Shown here: positions 20,355 through 30,401 of the stretch, piece after piece
Layout of the letters: every line of letters starts with the position of its first letter
Position numbering within the stretch: the stretch's first letter is position 1
Source of the DNA: Agapetus fuscipes
Lineage: Eukaryota > Arthropoda > Insecta > Trichoptera > Glossosomatidae
Assembly (NCBI GenBank): GCA_951799405.1
Contig: OX637337.1
Span: 3,472,001 to 3,536,000, forward strand
DNA: 64,000 bases
Reading direction: 5' to 3'
The notes under the pieces: model-generated
Databases searched by the model: none
What the model saw: the letters and a program-made list of their open reading frames with translations, nothing else
Told to the model about the DNA's origin: nothing
Program-made: the position numbers and the translations under genes

Positions 20355-20635
20355 AGATATATAAGCGACAAAAACTAAATTGTTCAGGAAAGCAGTTTAA
20401 AGTTTGAGATTGCAGAAAAATGTCCACAACTTTTTTATTTTTGATCATATCGTTAAAATCAAAACAGCTCTAAAATTGAAAAAAATAGAGGCATTTATTG
20501 GCATTTCTATTAATAAAAATTTACATCGTTTTATAAGGTTTAATGTCAGAAGCGCCTTTAGGACAAAAAAGGCCAAAATTTTGTCGGTTACACTAAAACC
20601 ATACATCGAAAAAGCAGTTGTTTGCTTGAGCATCT
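20355..20635 (+). repeat. Family F repeat
   Basis: ATAAGCGACAAAAACTAAATTGTTCAGGAAAGCAG and GAGATTGCAGAAAAATG match 35.9 kb. The similarity continues more weakly to about 20560. Both ORFs inside are opposite-strand shadows of AT-rich DNA. Confidence 0.6.
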
Positions 20636-21335
20636 AAATCTAAATCTAAGTTGCAAAGATATCTATATTAACATTTAAAGCTCATATCAAATGCATGCTT
20701 ACAAACGACACGTGCAGTTCGCGCTTACAAATGCTGAATGTGTACCTACTTACAAATAAAATCCAAACCTCAAATGAACATAAACCCTACAACTTTTGCC
20801 GACCTTCCCTGACATAGGGATGACATTAATAATTAATTGTCAATTTGTCAATATTTTTAGTGCCATTTTGTGAGTTCATCGTAAGGGCACTGCAGAGCCA
20901 TAGCCCCTCCTGAACAGATATGTCTTTAATCATGACTTAAAAGCATTTGCAATTTCCACAGCTCTCAGCTCGTGTGTAAGGCATTCCACAGCAGAGGGCC
21001 AGCAACGCAAAAGGCACGATCTAAATAATTGGTCATGTTGATTCTGCAGGGATCCCTGAGTCTATTTACAGCAGTAGGTACCTACTGCATGCAGATCTCA
21101 AAGATCCCCGCCTACCCTCTACTGTGTCCCCCACACATAGCTCTGAGACATACAGTGGCGCAATGTTCTGCGAGGACTTAAATACAGTTAAGCAGACCTT
21201 GTACTCCACCCTCTCTTTTATTTTCAGCCAATGAAGCTGATCCCTGAGTGAGGGTGTGATATGCTCAGTAATTTTTCAATTTGACATTGGCAAAGTGAAC
21301 AATTTTTTTTACAGTACCTACAAGTATGGGAGCAT
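20636..21335 (-). mobile_element. Family C copy split by a CR1-like LINE
   Basis: The C 3' part is 20636-20835 (AAATCTAAGTTGCAAAG...CCCTGACATAGGGATGACATT). The 5' remainder is 21284-21335 (TTGACATTGGCAAAGTGAAC...). TGACATT occurs on both sides of the insert and is the apparent TSD. Confidence 0.83.
20836..21283 (-). pseudogene. CR1/L2-like LINE RT C-terminus, inserted in family C
   Basis: The minus strand encodes, with breaks, LRDQLHWLKIKERVEYKVCL, FKSSQNIAPLYVSEL, then DRAFCVAGPLLWNALHTELR and FKS-stop-LKTYLFRRGYGSA. RAF.VAGP.LWN.LP and LKT.LF are typical of the end of CR1/L2/Rex-like polymerases. 5'-truncated, and bounded by a TGACATT duplication. Confidence 0.82.
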
Positions 21336-21964
21336 AAACGACAAAAAGTCATCGCAGAGCCATGTAAGTGAGCGCATTAGAAAGAGCAGTATATTTAAGT
21401 AGGAAAGAATTCATAACTCATTTTCGACCAAATACTTTTAACCGTCGATATAAAGCATACCTACCTACAATACAGTCGATTGTCGAACACGCTTGTATCA
21501 AAACTACCTAAGAGTAGGTATGGTACAATATTGGTAGAGGATAGCTTCCCAAGGAGCCTGCCGACATCTCGCTTCAACGAGTCGCTGGCGCAGTGGTTAA
21601 CGTCTCCCTCGCACAGCCGCGGCGAACTGGTTCGATTCCTTTGAGACGCCTCTCGCCGTGATTTATATCTCGGTTGATGCGAGAGCGACATGCGCACTTG
21701 TAAAATAACCATAAGGCCGACAACACTCTGTATATGTTTATTTTCAATATGGTTGTATTATTAAAAAACAAAAAAAGTTTTATTCCAGCGCAGTCTCGCT
21801 GGGGGTGCAATACGTGACCAACCATCGAAATGTAAAGGGACAGATTGAATAGGAGAATTGAAAAAAAAATGTAAAAGGAACTGCATTCGACTTTCTTGCT
21901 TCAATGACGTCACGAAAGGTGTGTGTTAACACTTTTAAATAATAATCTTGCCCATCATGAGACA
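21336..21964. other. Unassigned, with a family D tRNA-like head
   Basis: At 21580-21655, GTCGCTGGCGCAGTGGTTAACG (A-box-like) and GAACTGGTTCGATTCC (B box) form a third type of tRNA-derived head. Its body (CTCTCGCCGTGATTTATATC...) has no second copy here. Confidence 0.55.
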
Positions 21965-22105
21965 TAGGTATTGGGTAAGTTTGCGGACACACATGCTGCA
22001 TGTGTGCTTAAATAGATGAAAAAAATTCAAATGAGCGTAGGCCCTGCAACTCTTGCTGCCCTTTCCTGACACAGAGGTGGCATTGGAAAAGAGTAGTTAA
22101 CAGTA
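21965..22105 (-). mobile_element. Family C fragment
   Basis: ATTGGGTAAGTTTGCG...CACATGCTGCATGTGTGC...GCCCTGCAACTCTTGCTGCC...GGTGGCATTGG. Tail and 5' end are missing. Confidence 0.75.
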
Positions 22106-22618
22106 TGGATAGTCCGCCTAATTCAACTAAAAAGTCAAGGAACCAAAGGCAGAATAAAGGAAATATTTATTGTGATATTTAATTATTACGGATTATTTAC
22201 TCTATCCCGTGTACGCAGGCCCGGATTAAGACCACTGGGGATCCTGGTGCGGCAAAAGTCAGGGGCCCCTCCGAAACCCTAGAAAACCTCGCCCCCCTCT
22301 CCACGCGCTAAATAATGCATCTCTGGAAAACCTTTTCGGGAGATCTACGTATGACTTTTTGGAGTCTTTGTCTTCTTTTTGTAAAAAAATATGTTCAAAT
22401 ATTTTTCTTTGCAACTTTTCTAAGCATACAACTTTGGGGTCCAAATTAAGAGAAAACTTAAAATTAGTATCTGCTTTAAAAGTCTTTGGTGTAATTTTTG
22501 GTCGTGAATGTTTTAAAAGCCTAGGCCCCCGAACAAATTAAGGTTGAAAAAATCTTTGAATTATATTTTTCTAAAATGTCTTAGGTGCCCCCTAGGACGC
22601 GGAAGCTCTAGGCTAGAA

Positions 22619-22953
22619 ATCTCATCACAACGGTAATTCTTACCTACCATATATCGGTAATATTTGTATGAAGATCAATCAGCTGTTCACTTGCGGCCAT
22701 CTTGGACTTAGAGCCCGTTCCCACTTGTCAGGTGTCGGATCCGTATATTCATCGGAGGTTCCAGTTGCAGGGCATTTCGGACAAAATCGGTTTCCAACAA
22801 GTGTGAATAGCCCCATACATAATGTTCTGCCACTGGAACCTCCGATCAATATACGGATCTGACACCCGACAAGTGGGAACGGGCTCTTAGAGGTCTTCAA
22901 AAAAATAATACCGATGTTCGGTAGGTAAGAATTACCGTGGTGATGAGACGTCC
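22619..22953. mobile_element. MITE H-related palindrome, middle layer
   Basis: CTCATCACAACGGTAATTCTTACCTACC at the left mirrors GGTAGGTAAGAATTACCGTGGTGATGAG at the right. The interior CAGCTGTTCACTTGCGGCCATCTTGG is shared with MITE H (12.5, 37.3, 60.6 kb), but the outer H ends are absent. Confidence 0.8.
22711..22886. mobile_element. PIF/Harbinger-type MITE, inner layer
   Basis: About 37-bp inverted repeats starting GAGCCCGTTCCCACTTGTC, 176 bp in all, flanked by TTA at 22708-22710 and 22887-22889. A 3-bp TWA duplication is characteristic of PIF/Harbinger. The insertion splits the MITE H-like element cleanly. Confidence 0.82.
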
Positions 22954-23008
22954 AGTCCTGGTTCGGTCGCACCGCTCGGACCGCCCTTAATCCGGGCCTG
23001 CGTGTACC

Positions 23009-23351
23009 TACGCAACTGCTTCAAGTAAAGCCTTAAAAAACCTTCACTCAATTAAAATTTTCAATCTTCACGTCGTATTTCGTTTGGTAATAAGAACACT
23101 GTCATAACACAGTTTTAAAATTAAACCATCGGTCGTTAAACGGTGCTACTCCCCTACATCCCGAGTCCGTAACGAATCGTTAAACGGTCATCGTTAACGT
23201 CCGACGCTGTCGTTACAGTCCCCTAAACGTCGTAACGAGCTTCGAATTCCATTATAACTTCATAATCGTAAAACATGGATAATATCGTTATTAAGTGACC
23301 ATTTTTTAATATCAAAATTAAGAATGATATCTAAATTAGACCGTTCAATCA
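23009..23351. other. Unassigned
   Basis: Contains repeated CGTTAAACGGT / GTCGTTAC words at 23130-23235. No gene recognised. Confidence 0.4.
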
Positions 23352-23595
23352 AGGGCAATCTTTAATCTAAGCTGAAAATATAAATTGACATTTAAGGTTC
23401 ATATTTAATGCATTCTCATAAGCAGGTACATGCAAATGTGTAATGTGTAGGTACATAAAAAATAAACAAAAACCTCACATGAACATAAACTTCGCCACCT
23501 TTCCCTCATACCTGATACCGGGGGGACATAATTGGCAAAAGTGAACAAAGTTTTTAAAGCATGAGGGTTATCCTCATACCAAACTGTAAGTCAAG
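23352..23595 (-). mobile_element. Family C copy
   Basis: TTTAATCTAAGCTGAAAATATAAATTGACATT to ACTGTAAGTCAAGG. A small deletion lies in the TTCGCGCT region. Confidence 0.85.
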
Positions 23596-25367
23596 GAATA
23601 TGAAGTAAAAATGCTTAATACGTAGCTTTGCTCAATTTTTTTTTCTTGTTAGTTGATAGTTTCTTTCTGTACAGAGAAAATTGTAACTTTTTCGATGGTT
23701 TGGCTAAATTATCTGCAGAATCAATTAATTAATGAGATCCACCTGTGTCGTCATACAGCCGGGTTGCTATGTAAAAGGCAAACAAATGTTTTTTGATTGG
23801 TTGTTAAGGACTAAATTAGGTATAGATATGTATTTGATGGACAGAAAAAGTTAAATTACGAGGTCTAGTGACTTTTCCATAAGTTTTTTTATATTGTCAA
23901 TTTTTAATATGATCAATTAGTTTCTTTGGTACTTACATATATAAATTGCATATAATTTCCTATATTATTGTACAGTTAGCAATAACTTTGTCACTTTTCT
24001 ATTCAGAATCTTGCTAGATTCTTTCTAAAAAATCACAATTCAATGAGTAAAGATTTTTTAATAACCCTGCAGAGATTCTGTCCACCCTTAATTGAATGGT
24101 GACAAAGGTAAAGCAACGAGAAAAAGGTTACGAAACTCAAATGAACATGAAAAAAAATTTGATGATTAAGGAATGAAATGAGAATCAAAAACATAAAAAA
24201 ACGATGAATGTATCTAACAAACTCATCAAAGAATTCAAAGCATTCAAATTCCAGAATCAAAATTCAGTCATTCAATTTGTCACGACCCCAAATATTTGAC
24301 CCTTCTAATTGTGTCATCGAAGCGCCAGTAAAAATTCCAATAAGGCATTCCGGTAACAAGAGGTCCAAAAAGGCATTTGGAAACAGTGGCCAAATGACAC
24401 AAGGGAAATCGTGTCATAGATTTTATCTCACACAAAAAGGGTAATTCAGTGAGGCGCTTACAAAAGGGCATAAAAGATGTGGACAAAAAAGAACATCAAG
24501 TGGACAAAAAAGAACATCAATTGGACAAAAAAGGACACAATGGGGACAAAAAAGGACACAAAGGTGAACACAAAAAAGGAGGTGGGTTGGATGAAATAAA
24601 GCGATATTCTGTTCACACAATGACTTGGGATAATTTGGAATTTATCGGATCGTGTTTTTGGAGGGAAATGGAAACATCGACAGACCTCAAAGGCAGACCC
24701 GTCTCGGTAAACAAACCAGCATGGGGTTTCGAAGGGATGAAATGCGTGCGGCGGAGAGAGGGGTGGGTGATAGCACGTCGACAACTTTTTGAAATTTTCT
24801 TTTGAGTTAAAAAAAAATAATGTGAAAAGCCTGCATGAAAAATACGACTTTAATGAATAGTAAAACCTATTTGCTTAACAGGTTTGTTAGATTTGTGCCT
24901 TACCTACACCAAGCACGTAACTAAATCGATTTCAAACTTTACACGAACCGTTTCGAGTATAATCCGCAAGTTTTTTGAATTTTTTTTTTGCGATTTGAAC
25001 ATTGATTTTAGTCTTTCAATTTTTATTTGTAAGTTACATAGTACCTACTTCGTCTGTTCATTTTATATGGCAAGAGAAAAATAGTACAAATAAATATTTG
25101 TTATCCGATCGATATCAAACTTTACATGATTCTTTTTTTTAGCGTCATCTACACGTTAGAGTTGATTTAATAAAAATCTGTTGAGCGTTTAGAACAGGCA
25201 AAATTTTATATCCATTTTTGTCGTTTCATTTTTGTATTTTAAAAAGATAAAAAAATGAAATAAAATGTATGTTTGAATCAGAAAATGGAAGGAAGAAGTT
25301 AATCCATGTTTTTTTTTGGAAGCTTACTCCATTATCCATTAAAAAAATTAGAAGTGAATAAGTTTTG
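23596..25367. other. Long AT-rich unassigned stretch
   Basis: The largest stretch without named repeats. CAGCCGGGTTGCTATG at about 23757 is the dispersed GGCCGGGTTGCTA-type motif. A 21-bp minisatellite lies at 24477-24595 and is listed separately. I recognise no host exon, splice-flanked ORF or RNA gene. Confidence 0.5.
24477..24595 (+). repeat. 21-bp minisatellite, in frame in a 118-codon ORF
   Basis: Unit TGGACAAAAAAGAACATCAA, repeated about four to five times with decay to GGGACAAAAAAGGACACAA. In the ORF at 24449-24805 it encodes DKKEHQ-like heptads, rich in Lys and His. The flanking residues match no family I know, and the ORF lacks support as a gene. Confidence 0.75.
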
Positions 25368-25422
25368 AGAGGGCCCTTGAGGTGTGACACACACAAAAAC
25401 GGCGCTCTTTAATTATGTATAG
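25368..25422 (+). mobile_element. SINE-A1 3'-end fragment
   Basis: GAGGGCCCTTGAGGTGTGACACACACAAAAACGGCGCTC only. Confidence 0.75.
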
Positions 25423-25882
25423 GTACCTTCTAAATAAATTATGCATTATCATTTTTATAAATTATCATTCTCAAAGAAATAGTTGAATTAAGAATGAGTT
25501 CTTACTTTAATAAAAAAAAAAACGGTGAAATTATTGTAAATGCGTTAAATGTTGAAAAAAATTCTACCCGCCTACCTTTAACCTAATAAATAAAAAGTGC
25601 TTTTATATCTCGATTAAAAATATTTAATGCAATAAAAAAATGAGCTATGGTGTCTGTTAAATGTTTCCCACCCCTGACACAAGGGCGGCATTTGCCTCGA
25701 GGGTAAAGGGCCTAGTGACCAAATGAACTATCGCCGCATCCCCCGCCAGGAACCTATTTATTTATACCATTATGCATGACAAGTACCCGCCCGGCCTTGT
25801 CGTGTGTCCCTCCAATATGCCCCGGGGCATACCTTAACATAGAGGTTCCCAACATTTTAGTTATTCAAATTTACATACTCCC
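25423..25882. other. Unassigned
   Basis: No gene. 25660-25830 is GC-richer (CCCGCCCGGCCTTGTCG) and shares short words (GTCCCTCCA, ATCGCCGC) with about 35560-35610. Confidence 0.4.
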
Positions 25883-26023
25883 TACTGACCGGTCATAGTC
25901 TAGTAGTTAACGCTACAGACTCGTAATTGGAAGGTCATGAGCTAAATTCTCGGCGATCATATTTTCAAAAATACTCTTCGCTGAGTTGATACAGTCTGTA
26001 CCTACCAAAGACCAGCCACCAAA
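25883..26023 (+). mobile_element. SINE-A 5' half
   Basis: GACCGGTCATAGTCTAGTAGTTAACGC to CAAAGACCAGCCACC. It stops at the poly-A/T junction with an inverted SINE-B. Confidence 0.82.
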
Positions 26024-26132
26024 AAAAAAAAAACGCAACTTAGCTTCACATATAGTGTAACTTCTTGCCGCGTTATCCCCAAAGGGGTCGCATGTGGCGA
26101 TTTAAACCTATTTATTTTTACACATAAGGGGG
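26024..26132 (-). mobile_element. SINE-B 3' fragment
   Basis: A-run, CGCAACTTAGCTTCACATATAGTG to CACATAAGGGGGCG, where it is cut by a SINE-A1 tail. Confidence 0.82.
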
Positions 26133-26206
26133 CGTTTTTTAAGCGACGACTAAGCGCTTTCGAGGCGTGATTCACGCAAAAAAAGCGCCCACTAAATATA
26201 TGAAAA
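26133..26206 (+). mobile_element. SINE-A1 tail fragment
   Basis: GCGACGACTAAGCGCTTTCGAGGCGTGATTCACGC to CCCACTAAATATATG. Diverged from other A1 tails. Confidence 0.68.
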
Positions 26207-26535
26207 AAAAACGCTACTAAGTTTAACATTTAGTGTAACTTTTTACCGTGTTTTCCGCGAAGACGCTGCATGTAGCGTCTTGGAATATATTTATTTTTAA
26301 GGGTAAGGAGGCTGGCCTTACACCAACCATTACAGATGAAGTGGGGGCTTCCCAGCTCCCGAAGGGGCTTGCACTCATTTTTTGTGAAGGCTGAGTACAC
26401 CTTGCCGGTATTTTATTTTGGTTTTGAAAGGAACACTGAATTGGGAAATCATTTGACACCCTCGGTGGGATTTGAACTCGAGCTCTCGGCATGGAATGCA
26501 AACACTCTACCAACTGAGCCATCGACTGGAACTTT
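26207..26535 (-). mobile_element. SINE-B, full length
   Basis: A-run, CGCTACTAAGTTTAACATTTAGTG, complete body, and head GTGGGATTTGAACTCGAGC...CCAACTGAGCCATCGAC. Confidence 0.9.
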
Positions 26536-26936
26536 TAGTGACCTCACAATGCATTTTATTTTAAAATACCTACGTAGGCACAGATTTATTTTTCTCATGA
26601 AGAATTTGTTTTTCAAAACTGTCTATTTACTATTTTTTACAGAAACATGTAATTTTTCTTTCATTCAGAACACCCCATGTAAAGCTTTGTTGTCCTCGGG
26701 GTTCGCGACCCACAGGTTGAGAAACACTGCCTCGAAACATCTAACATGAATATGAAAACGCAGGATCATACATCAATATTATGAACAAAAATAAAAACTA
26801 TTTGGGAAACACTGTGTTACGTTGTTATTTATGAAATATCCTTTTGAAAGGGTTGCTTGTTTTATCGTTTTTTAATCCTATAACATTTCAAACTATTTTT
26901 TGTACCCTTAAAATAAAAGTAGTATTTTTTTAATCG
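26536..26936. other. Unassigned
   Basis: AT-rich, with no repeat family or gene recognised. Confidence 0.4.
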
Positions 26937-27400
26937 TCTGGTATGGTCAATAGATCAGTTGGTAGAGCGGTTGCATTCTTTGCCAGAGGGCTTGGGTTCG
27001 ATTCGCACCAAAAGGTGTTAAAGAATTAAAACTGCCAAAATCTTACTCAGCCTACGAGTAAATTAGGCTCGGTTGTACCATCTCCGGCTAAAGTTAGCCA
27101 GGGCTAAAAATGCCAACCGGCTGCTTAAAATCTCCGGTTTGCACAAAAAACAGAAGCCGGCTTAAAAACGAACCTGTCCGAATTTCTCGGGCTAACTTTA
27201 GACCGGCTGTTACACACCGGTTGGCATTTTTAGCCCTGGCTAACTTTAGCCGGAGATGGTACAACCGAGCCTAAGAGATTAAAACCTACTCCCTCGGTAG
27301 CTGGGAGATTCACACTCAAAGTGAAGTGGTTGACGTAAGACTGGCTCCTTACCTTTGTGATTGAAAACAGGTTCCACTTGCCACGTGAAACCCATGAAAA
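26937..27400 (+). mobile_element. SINE-B split by MITE I
   Basis: Head GGTCAATAGATCAGTTGG and GGGTTCGATTCGCACC, body to CAGCCTACGAGTAAA at about 27063. The body resumes after the MITE (GATTAAAACCTACTCCCTCGGTAGCTGGG) and continues to GGTTCCACTTGCCACG. Confidence 0.85.
27066..27271. mobile_element. MITE I, 206 bp, TA target site
   Basis: Over 55 bp of near-perfect terminal inverted repeat starting GGCTCGGTTGTACCATCTCC, with TA on each side (27064-27065, 27272-27273). The TA site suggests Tc1/mariner or a relative. No ORF. Confidence 0.82.
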
Positions 27401-27403
27401 ATT

Positions 27404-27583
27404 AATGCCTTTGGCAAAGTGAACCATTTTTTTAAAACAATTGAATGACAATGGGTGGTCAACGTAAAAGTCATTTTTTTTTTCAAAAATGTTTTTCCCT
27501 GAAAAACGAATGACTTTGGTAAAGTGAACCAATTTTTACAAAATGAGGGATTAACGTAGCACACTGTGTAAGTCATGAAATGG
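27404..27583 (-). repeat. Two family C 5'-end fragments in tandem
   Basis: CTTTGGCAAAGTGAACCATTTTTTT...GGGTGGTCAACG at about 27408-27465, and CTTTGGTAAAGTGAACCAATTTTT...GTAAGTCATG at about 27512-27580. Only the GGTTCACTTTGCC end of C is present. Confidence 0.68.
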
Positions 27584-27789
27584 AATTTTCAATAATGTTT
27601 TCCGCTGGATTTATAAAAAAAAAACCTTCTTTTATCGAAGCCAGGAACAAAAGGTTATCCAGCCTTACAGCAACTAGGTGTGGAATTGTGAGAAATTGTG
27701 AGACTACCAAGGACCAACGACAGCACTCACCATATAATCAACGAAAAAAATCGTACCTACAGATAGGTAAGAAAATGTGTCGTTTCGTA

Positions 27790-27995
27790 ACGCAACTAAG
27801 CTCTACATATAGTTCGACTTACTTGCTGCGTTATCCTTAAGGGTGTCGCATATGGCGTGTAAAATGTTTGTCATTTATTTATACAGATAAGAGGGCCGAC
27901 CTTAGTGTACTAGCTCCCGAGGGGGCTAATTTTAATTTAATGTAAAGACTGAGTAAACCTTACCGGTGTTTTGATTTTGGGTTTGTAAAAAATAA
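27790..27995 (-). mobile_element. SINE-B, head lost
   Basis: CGCAACTAAGCTCTACATATAG to GATTTTGGGTTTG. A deletion removes the CAACTGAAGTGG part. Confidence 0.8.
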
Positions 27996-28606
27996 TTACA
28001 GAACAAAAAATAAATATACAAATATCCAAGTTAATGAGTCTATACGCAAATTATTAATTCCAAGTTTTAAAGTTAAAACGTCGACCCAGGTATCTTATGA
28101 TTTGTATTCGAGACGTCAACCACTAGACCGTTTACAATAGACTATTTATCAGTGTTTTTTTAATGATACATATGAATGATTAATGCATTTTATCGAAGTT
28201 TTAAATGACTTTTCGCCGCAAAGCCTAAAAGATCATTAAGATGATGTGTGTGAAACGCTGTCGTCCTTTGCCAGCCGCCCATCCCACCTGATCGGTCCAC
28301 GGTGTTGACTTATAATATAAAGGACTCGAAACTATTTTAACGCTAATAGGTATAATATGTGATACCCGTTTCAACCTACGTAAACATAAATCTTTAAAAG
28401 TTAGAAAGAGAAGAAATATGCTCCGAGTGTGACTTCACTGTTAACAGGCATGTGTGAGAGATTCTAGAAAACTTCTTTGATGTGCTGTTAAATAAGTGCT
28501 GGCATGACTAAAATGGAATCTATGCGCGAAAATTGTGCGCAAGCGTTTTCGTAGATTTAGCAATTTTGTTTAAATAAAAAGGCAATATTGTACAACATCC
28601 TTAATT
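27996..28606. other. Unassigned
   Basis: A decayed tRNA-like head remnant (TCAACCACTAGACCG, minus) at about 28116-28130. Otherwise nothing. Confidence 0.4.
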
Positions 28607-28825
28607 TACAGGTCCGTATGAGGCTGACCAACCGAAATGAAAAGTAAAAGGTTCACTTTGCCAACGTCACCTCACGATAGATCGGCAAGAGTTGCAAAGA
28701 TCATTGTGTGTTTTATGTTGTAAATAGATATGCGACTTGTGTAAGCGTAAACTTACACGTACCTGCTGGTAAGCATGCATTCAATATGAATATACCTTTG
28801 CAACTTCGATTAAAGATCAACGCAT
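28607..28825 (+). mobile_element. Family C copy
   Basis: ACAGGTCCGTATGAGGCTGACC to CCTTTGCAACTTCGATTAAAG. Older than most copies by its mismatches. Confidence 0.82.
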
Positions 28826-28887
28826 GTGCAATTATTATTAGGTGTTGAAACATAAAATGAAGAAAACATGCGACTTCACACAATTTT

Positions 28888-29135
28888 TCACAGTCTGTGG
28901 TCTAGTGGTTGACGCGTCGAATTTTTAATTGAAAAGTCATGGGTTTTATTCCTGGCGGAGCGTTTCAACATAAGGTTGTAATATTAATATGCTTTTACCA
29001 AAAACCTGCCACCAAAGTTCCATCAAGGTCTTGCTTGTGTAATTGGCGCTTTCTATAGGTACCGACGACCAAGCTCTCAGAGGTCTCTTAAGGTGTGAAT
29101 CACACAACAACGGCAAAATAAATAAATCCTCCTTC
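28888..29135 (+). mobile_element. SINE-A1, full length but diverged
   Basis: Head CTGTGGTCTAGTGGTTGACGC, B box altered (GGGTTTTATTCC), body CCACCAAAGTTCCATC, and tail GGTGTGAATCACACAACAACGGC. Confidence 0.83.
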
Positions 29136-29502
29136 TACTTACCTATCTGCGGCTACATATTATGTTTGACAGGCTCGGCTGACGTTTGTGTCTCATAGGA
29201 CGCTTCAATGCCGTAAGCTAGTGTCGGCTCCACTTAAATTGTACCTCAGTGGTCTCCGCAGTTCTGCGGTCAGCTGGACCTTGGTTTTCTCGGAGTATGG
29301 GGACCTGTTGGTATGCCGCAGGGGTCCTTTGTCAACTCGGAATAACGTATTTGTCTGTTACACTATTTTATAGCCTTTGAAATCGAGAGGAATATGTACC
29401 TACCTACAGGAGGACTGGAAGTTAAAAATTAAATTTAATTAAATTAGATGTTAAGAATTTAACACTATTAAACATTAAATAACTTAACATACCTACTTCC
29501 TT
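29136..29502. other. Unassigned
   Basis: CTTCAATGCCGTAAGCTAGT at about 29202-29221 recurs near 35460-35478 as TTTCAACGCCGTAAGCTAGT. No gene. Confidence 0.4.
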
Positions 29503-29775
29503 GTTCCTTGACTTATAGGTTGGTATGCGGCTGACCACCCATGCTGTAGAAAAAGGTTCACTTTGCCAATGTCACCACTGTTTCAGGGAAGGTCGGCAGG
29601 AGTTGCTGGGTGTATGTTCATTTGAGATTCGGGTTTTTATACTGTAGGACTGCATGCGGCATGTTTAAGCGCGAACTTAAACATGTCTGTTTTGTGAAAA
29701 TGCATATAATGTGAATCTCTAATGTTACTTATATTTTGCAACTTAGACTAGATTAGATTAGATTAACACACCAAA
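29503..29775 (+). mobile_element. Family C copy, full length
   Basis: GTTCCTTGACTTATAGGTTGG at the start and TTGCAACTTAGACTAGATTAGATTAG at the end. One of the best copies for defining both termini. Confidence 0.9.
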
Positions 29776-29809
29776 TGGCTAAATACGGCTATTAGAAGAT
29801 CATTCATAT

Positions 29810-29912
29810 TGCCACCTTAAAGTTGAAACTGGGTGACATAGGCAAAGTGAACCATTGTTTACAGTATGGGTATTCTGCTTCACACCAACCTATAAGTGCA
29901 GGAATTTAGCCA
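29810..29912 (-). mobile_element. Family C 5' fragment
   Basis: GTGACATAGGCAAAGTGAACC...ACCAACCTATAAGTGCAGG only. Confidence 0.78.
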
Positions 29913-29947
29913 TGGAATTTAAATTAATAAACCTCCTCGGGTAAATC

Positions 29948-30191
29948 GTCACTTTAGTGCTTGTTTGGCTTATCTACCATTTGCTTCAAAGATGACCTTA
30001 ATAAGAAATTGTCTTAAGAATCACATTCTACACAAACTGATTTAAAAAAAAAACGATAATTTAAATTGAAATATTTTCAAAAAAAAATTTAGTTTTCATA
30101 AGGCACATTGGTCCAGTAAACATGCAAACATTTGTCATGTGAAATTACCTCTGTTGAAGATAAGACAAACAAGTACTAACGTGACGAAATG
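29948..30191 (-). mobile_element. MITE G, both termini present
   Basis: CGTCACTTTAGTGCTTGTTTG on the left and CAAACAAGTACTAACGTGACG on the right are inverted repeats. AAAT flanks both sides, suggesting a 4-bp TSD. The interior GCACATTGGTCCAGTAAACATGC is shared with the other copies. Confidence 0.82.
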
Positions 30192-30239
30192 CCACTGGCT
30201 TATATGATTTGGGTCTTTAGCAACCAATAACAAAATAGT

Positions 30240-30372
30240 AGAGAGTTGCTTACGTATTTGGATCTGTGGCCACGGTCCATTTGAGCTGAAGCTTCCAGAC
30301 GTTTTGCTCACATCTGCGATGGGCTTCTTCAGCGTGATGGTTCGTCCTGTAGCTCCAGTTCCTCCTGTTGAA
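30240..30372 (-). mobile_element. Element with mutated hammerhead core
   Basis: Minus strand: CTGAAGA (complement at 30326-30332), AGCCCATCGCAGATGTGAGC stem II, then AAAAC where GAAAC is required, then GTC. The G12-to-A change should inactivate it. The flanking CTGGAAGCTTCAGCTC and CCGTGGCCACAGATCC match the 8.7 and 48.6 kb copies. Confidence 0.65.
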
Positions 30373-30401
30373 GTTTATTAAATATAAGATGAAGTTCCAT
30401 A

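Larger units (their letters stand above)
22216..23000. mobile_element. Non-autonomous hAT element, outer layer of a triple nest
   Basis: Terminal inverted repeats CAGGCCCGGATTAAG and CTTAATCCGGGCCTG, flanked by the 8-bp near-duplications CGTGTACG (22208-22215) and CGTGTACC (23001-23008). Both are typical of hAT. The left part contains GGGGCCCCTCCGAAACCCTAG. There is no transposase frame, and the right half is occupied by two further nested elements. Confidence 0.88.

Noticed and set aside
29503..29775. Family C as a Helitron
   Set aside because: No TC start, no CTRR end with a preceding terminal hairpin, and a pentamer-repeat tail instead.
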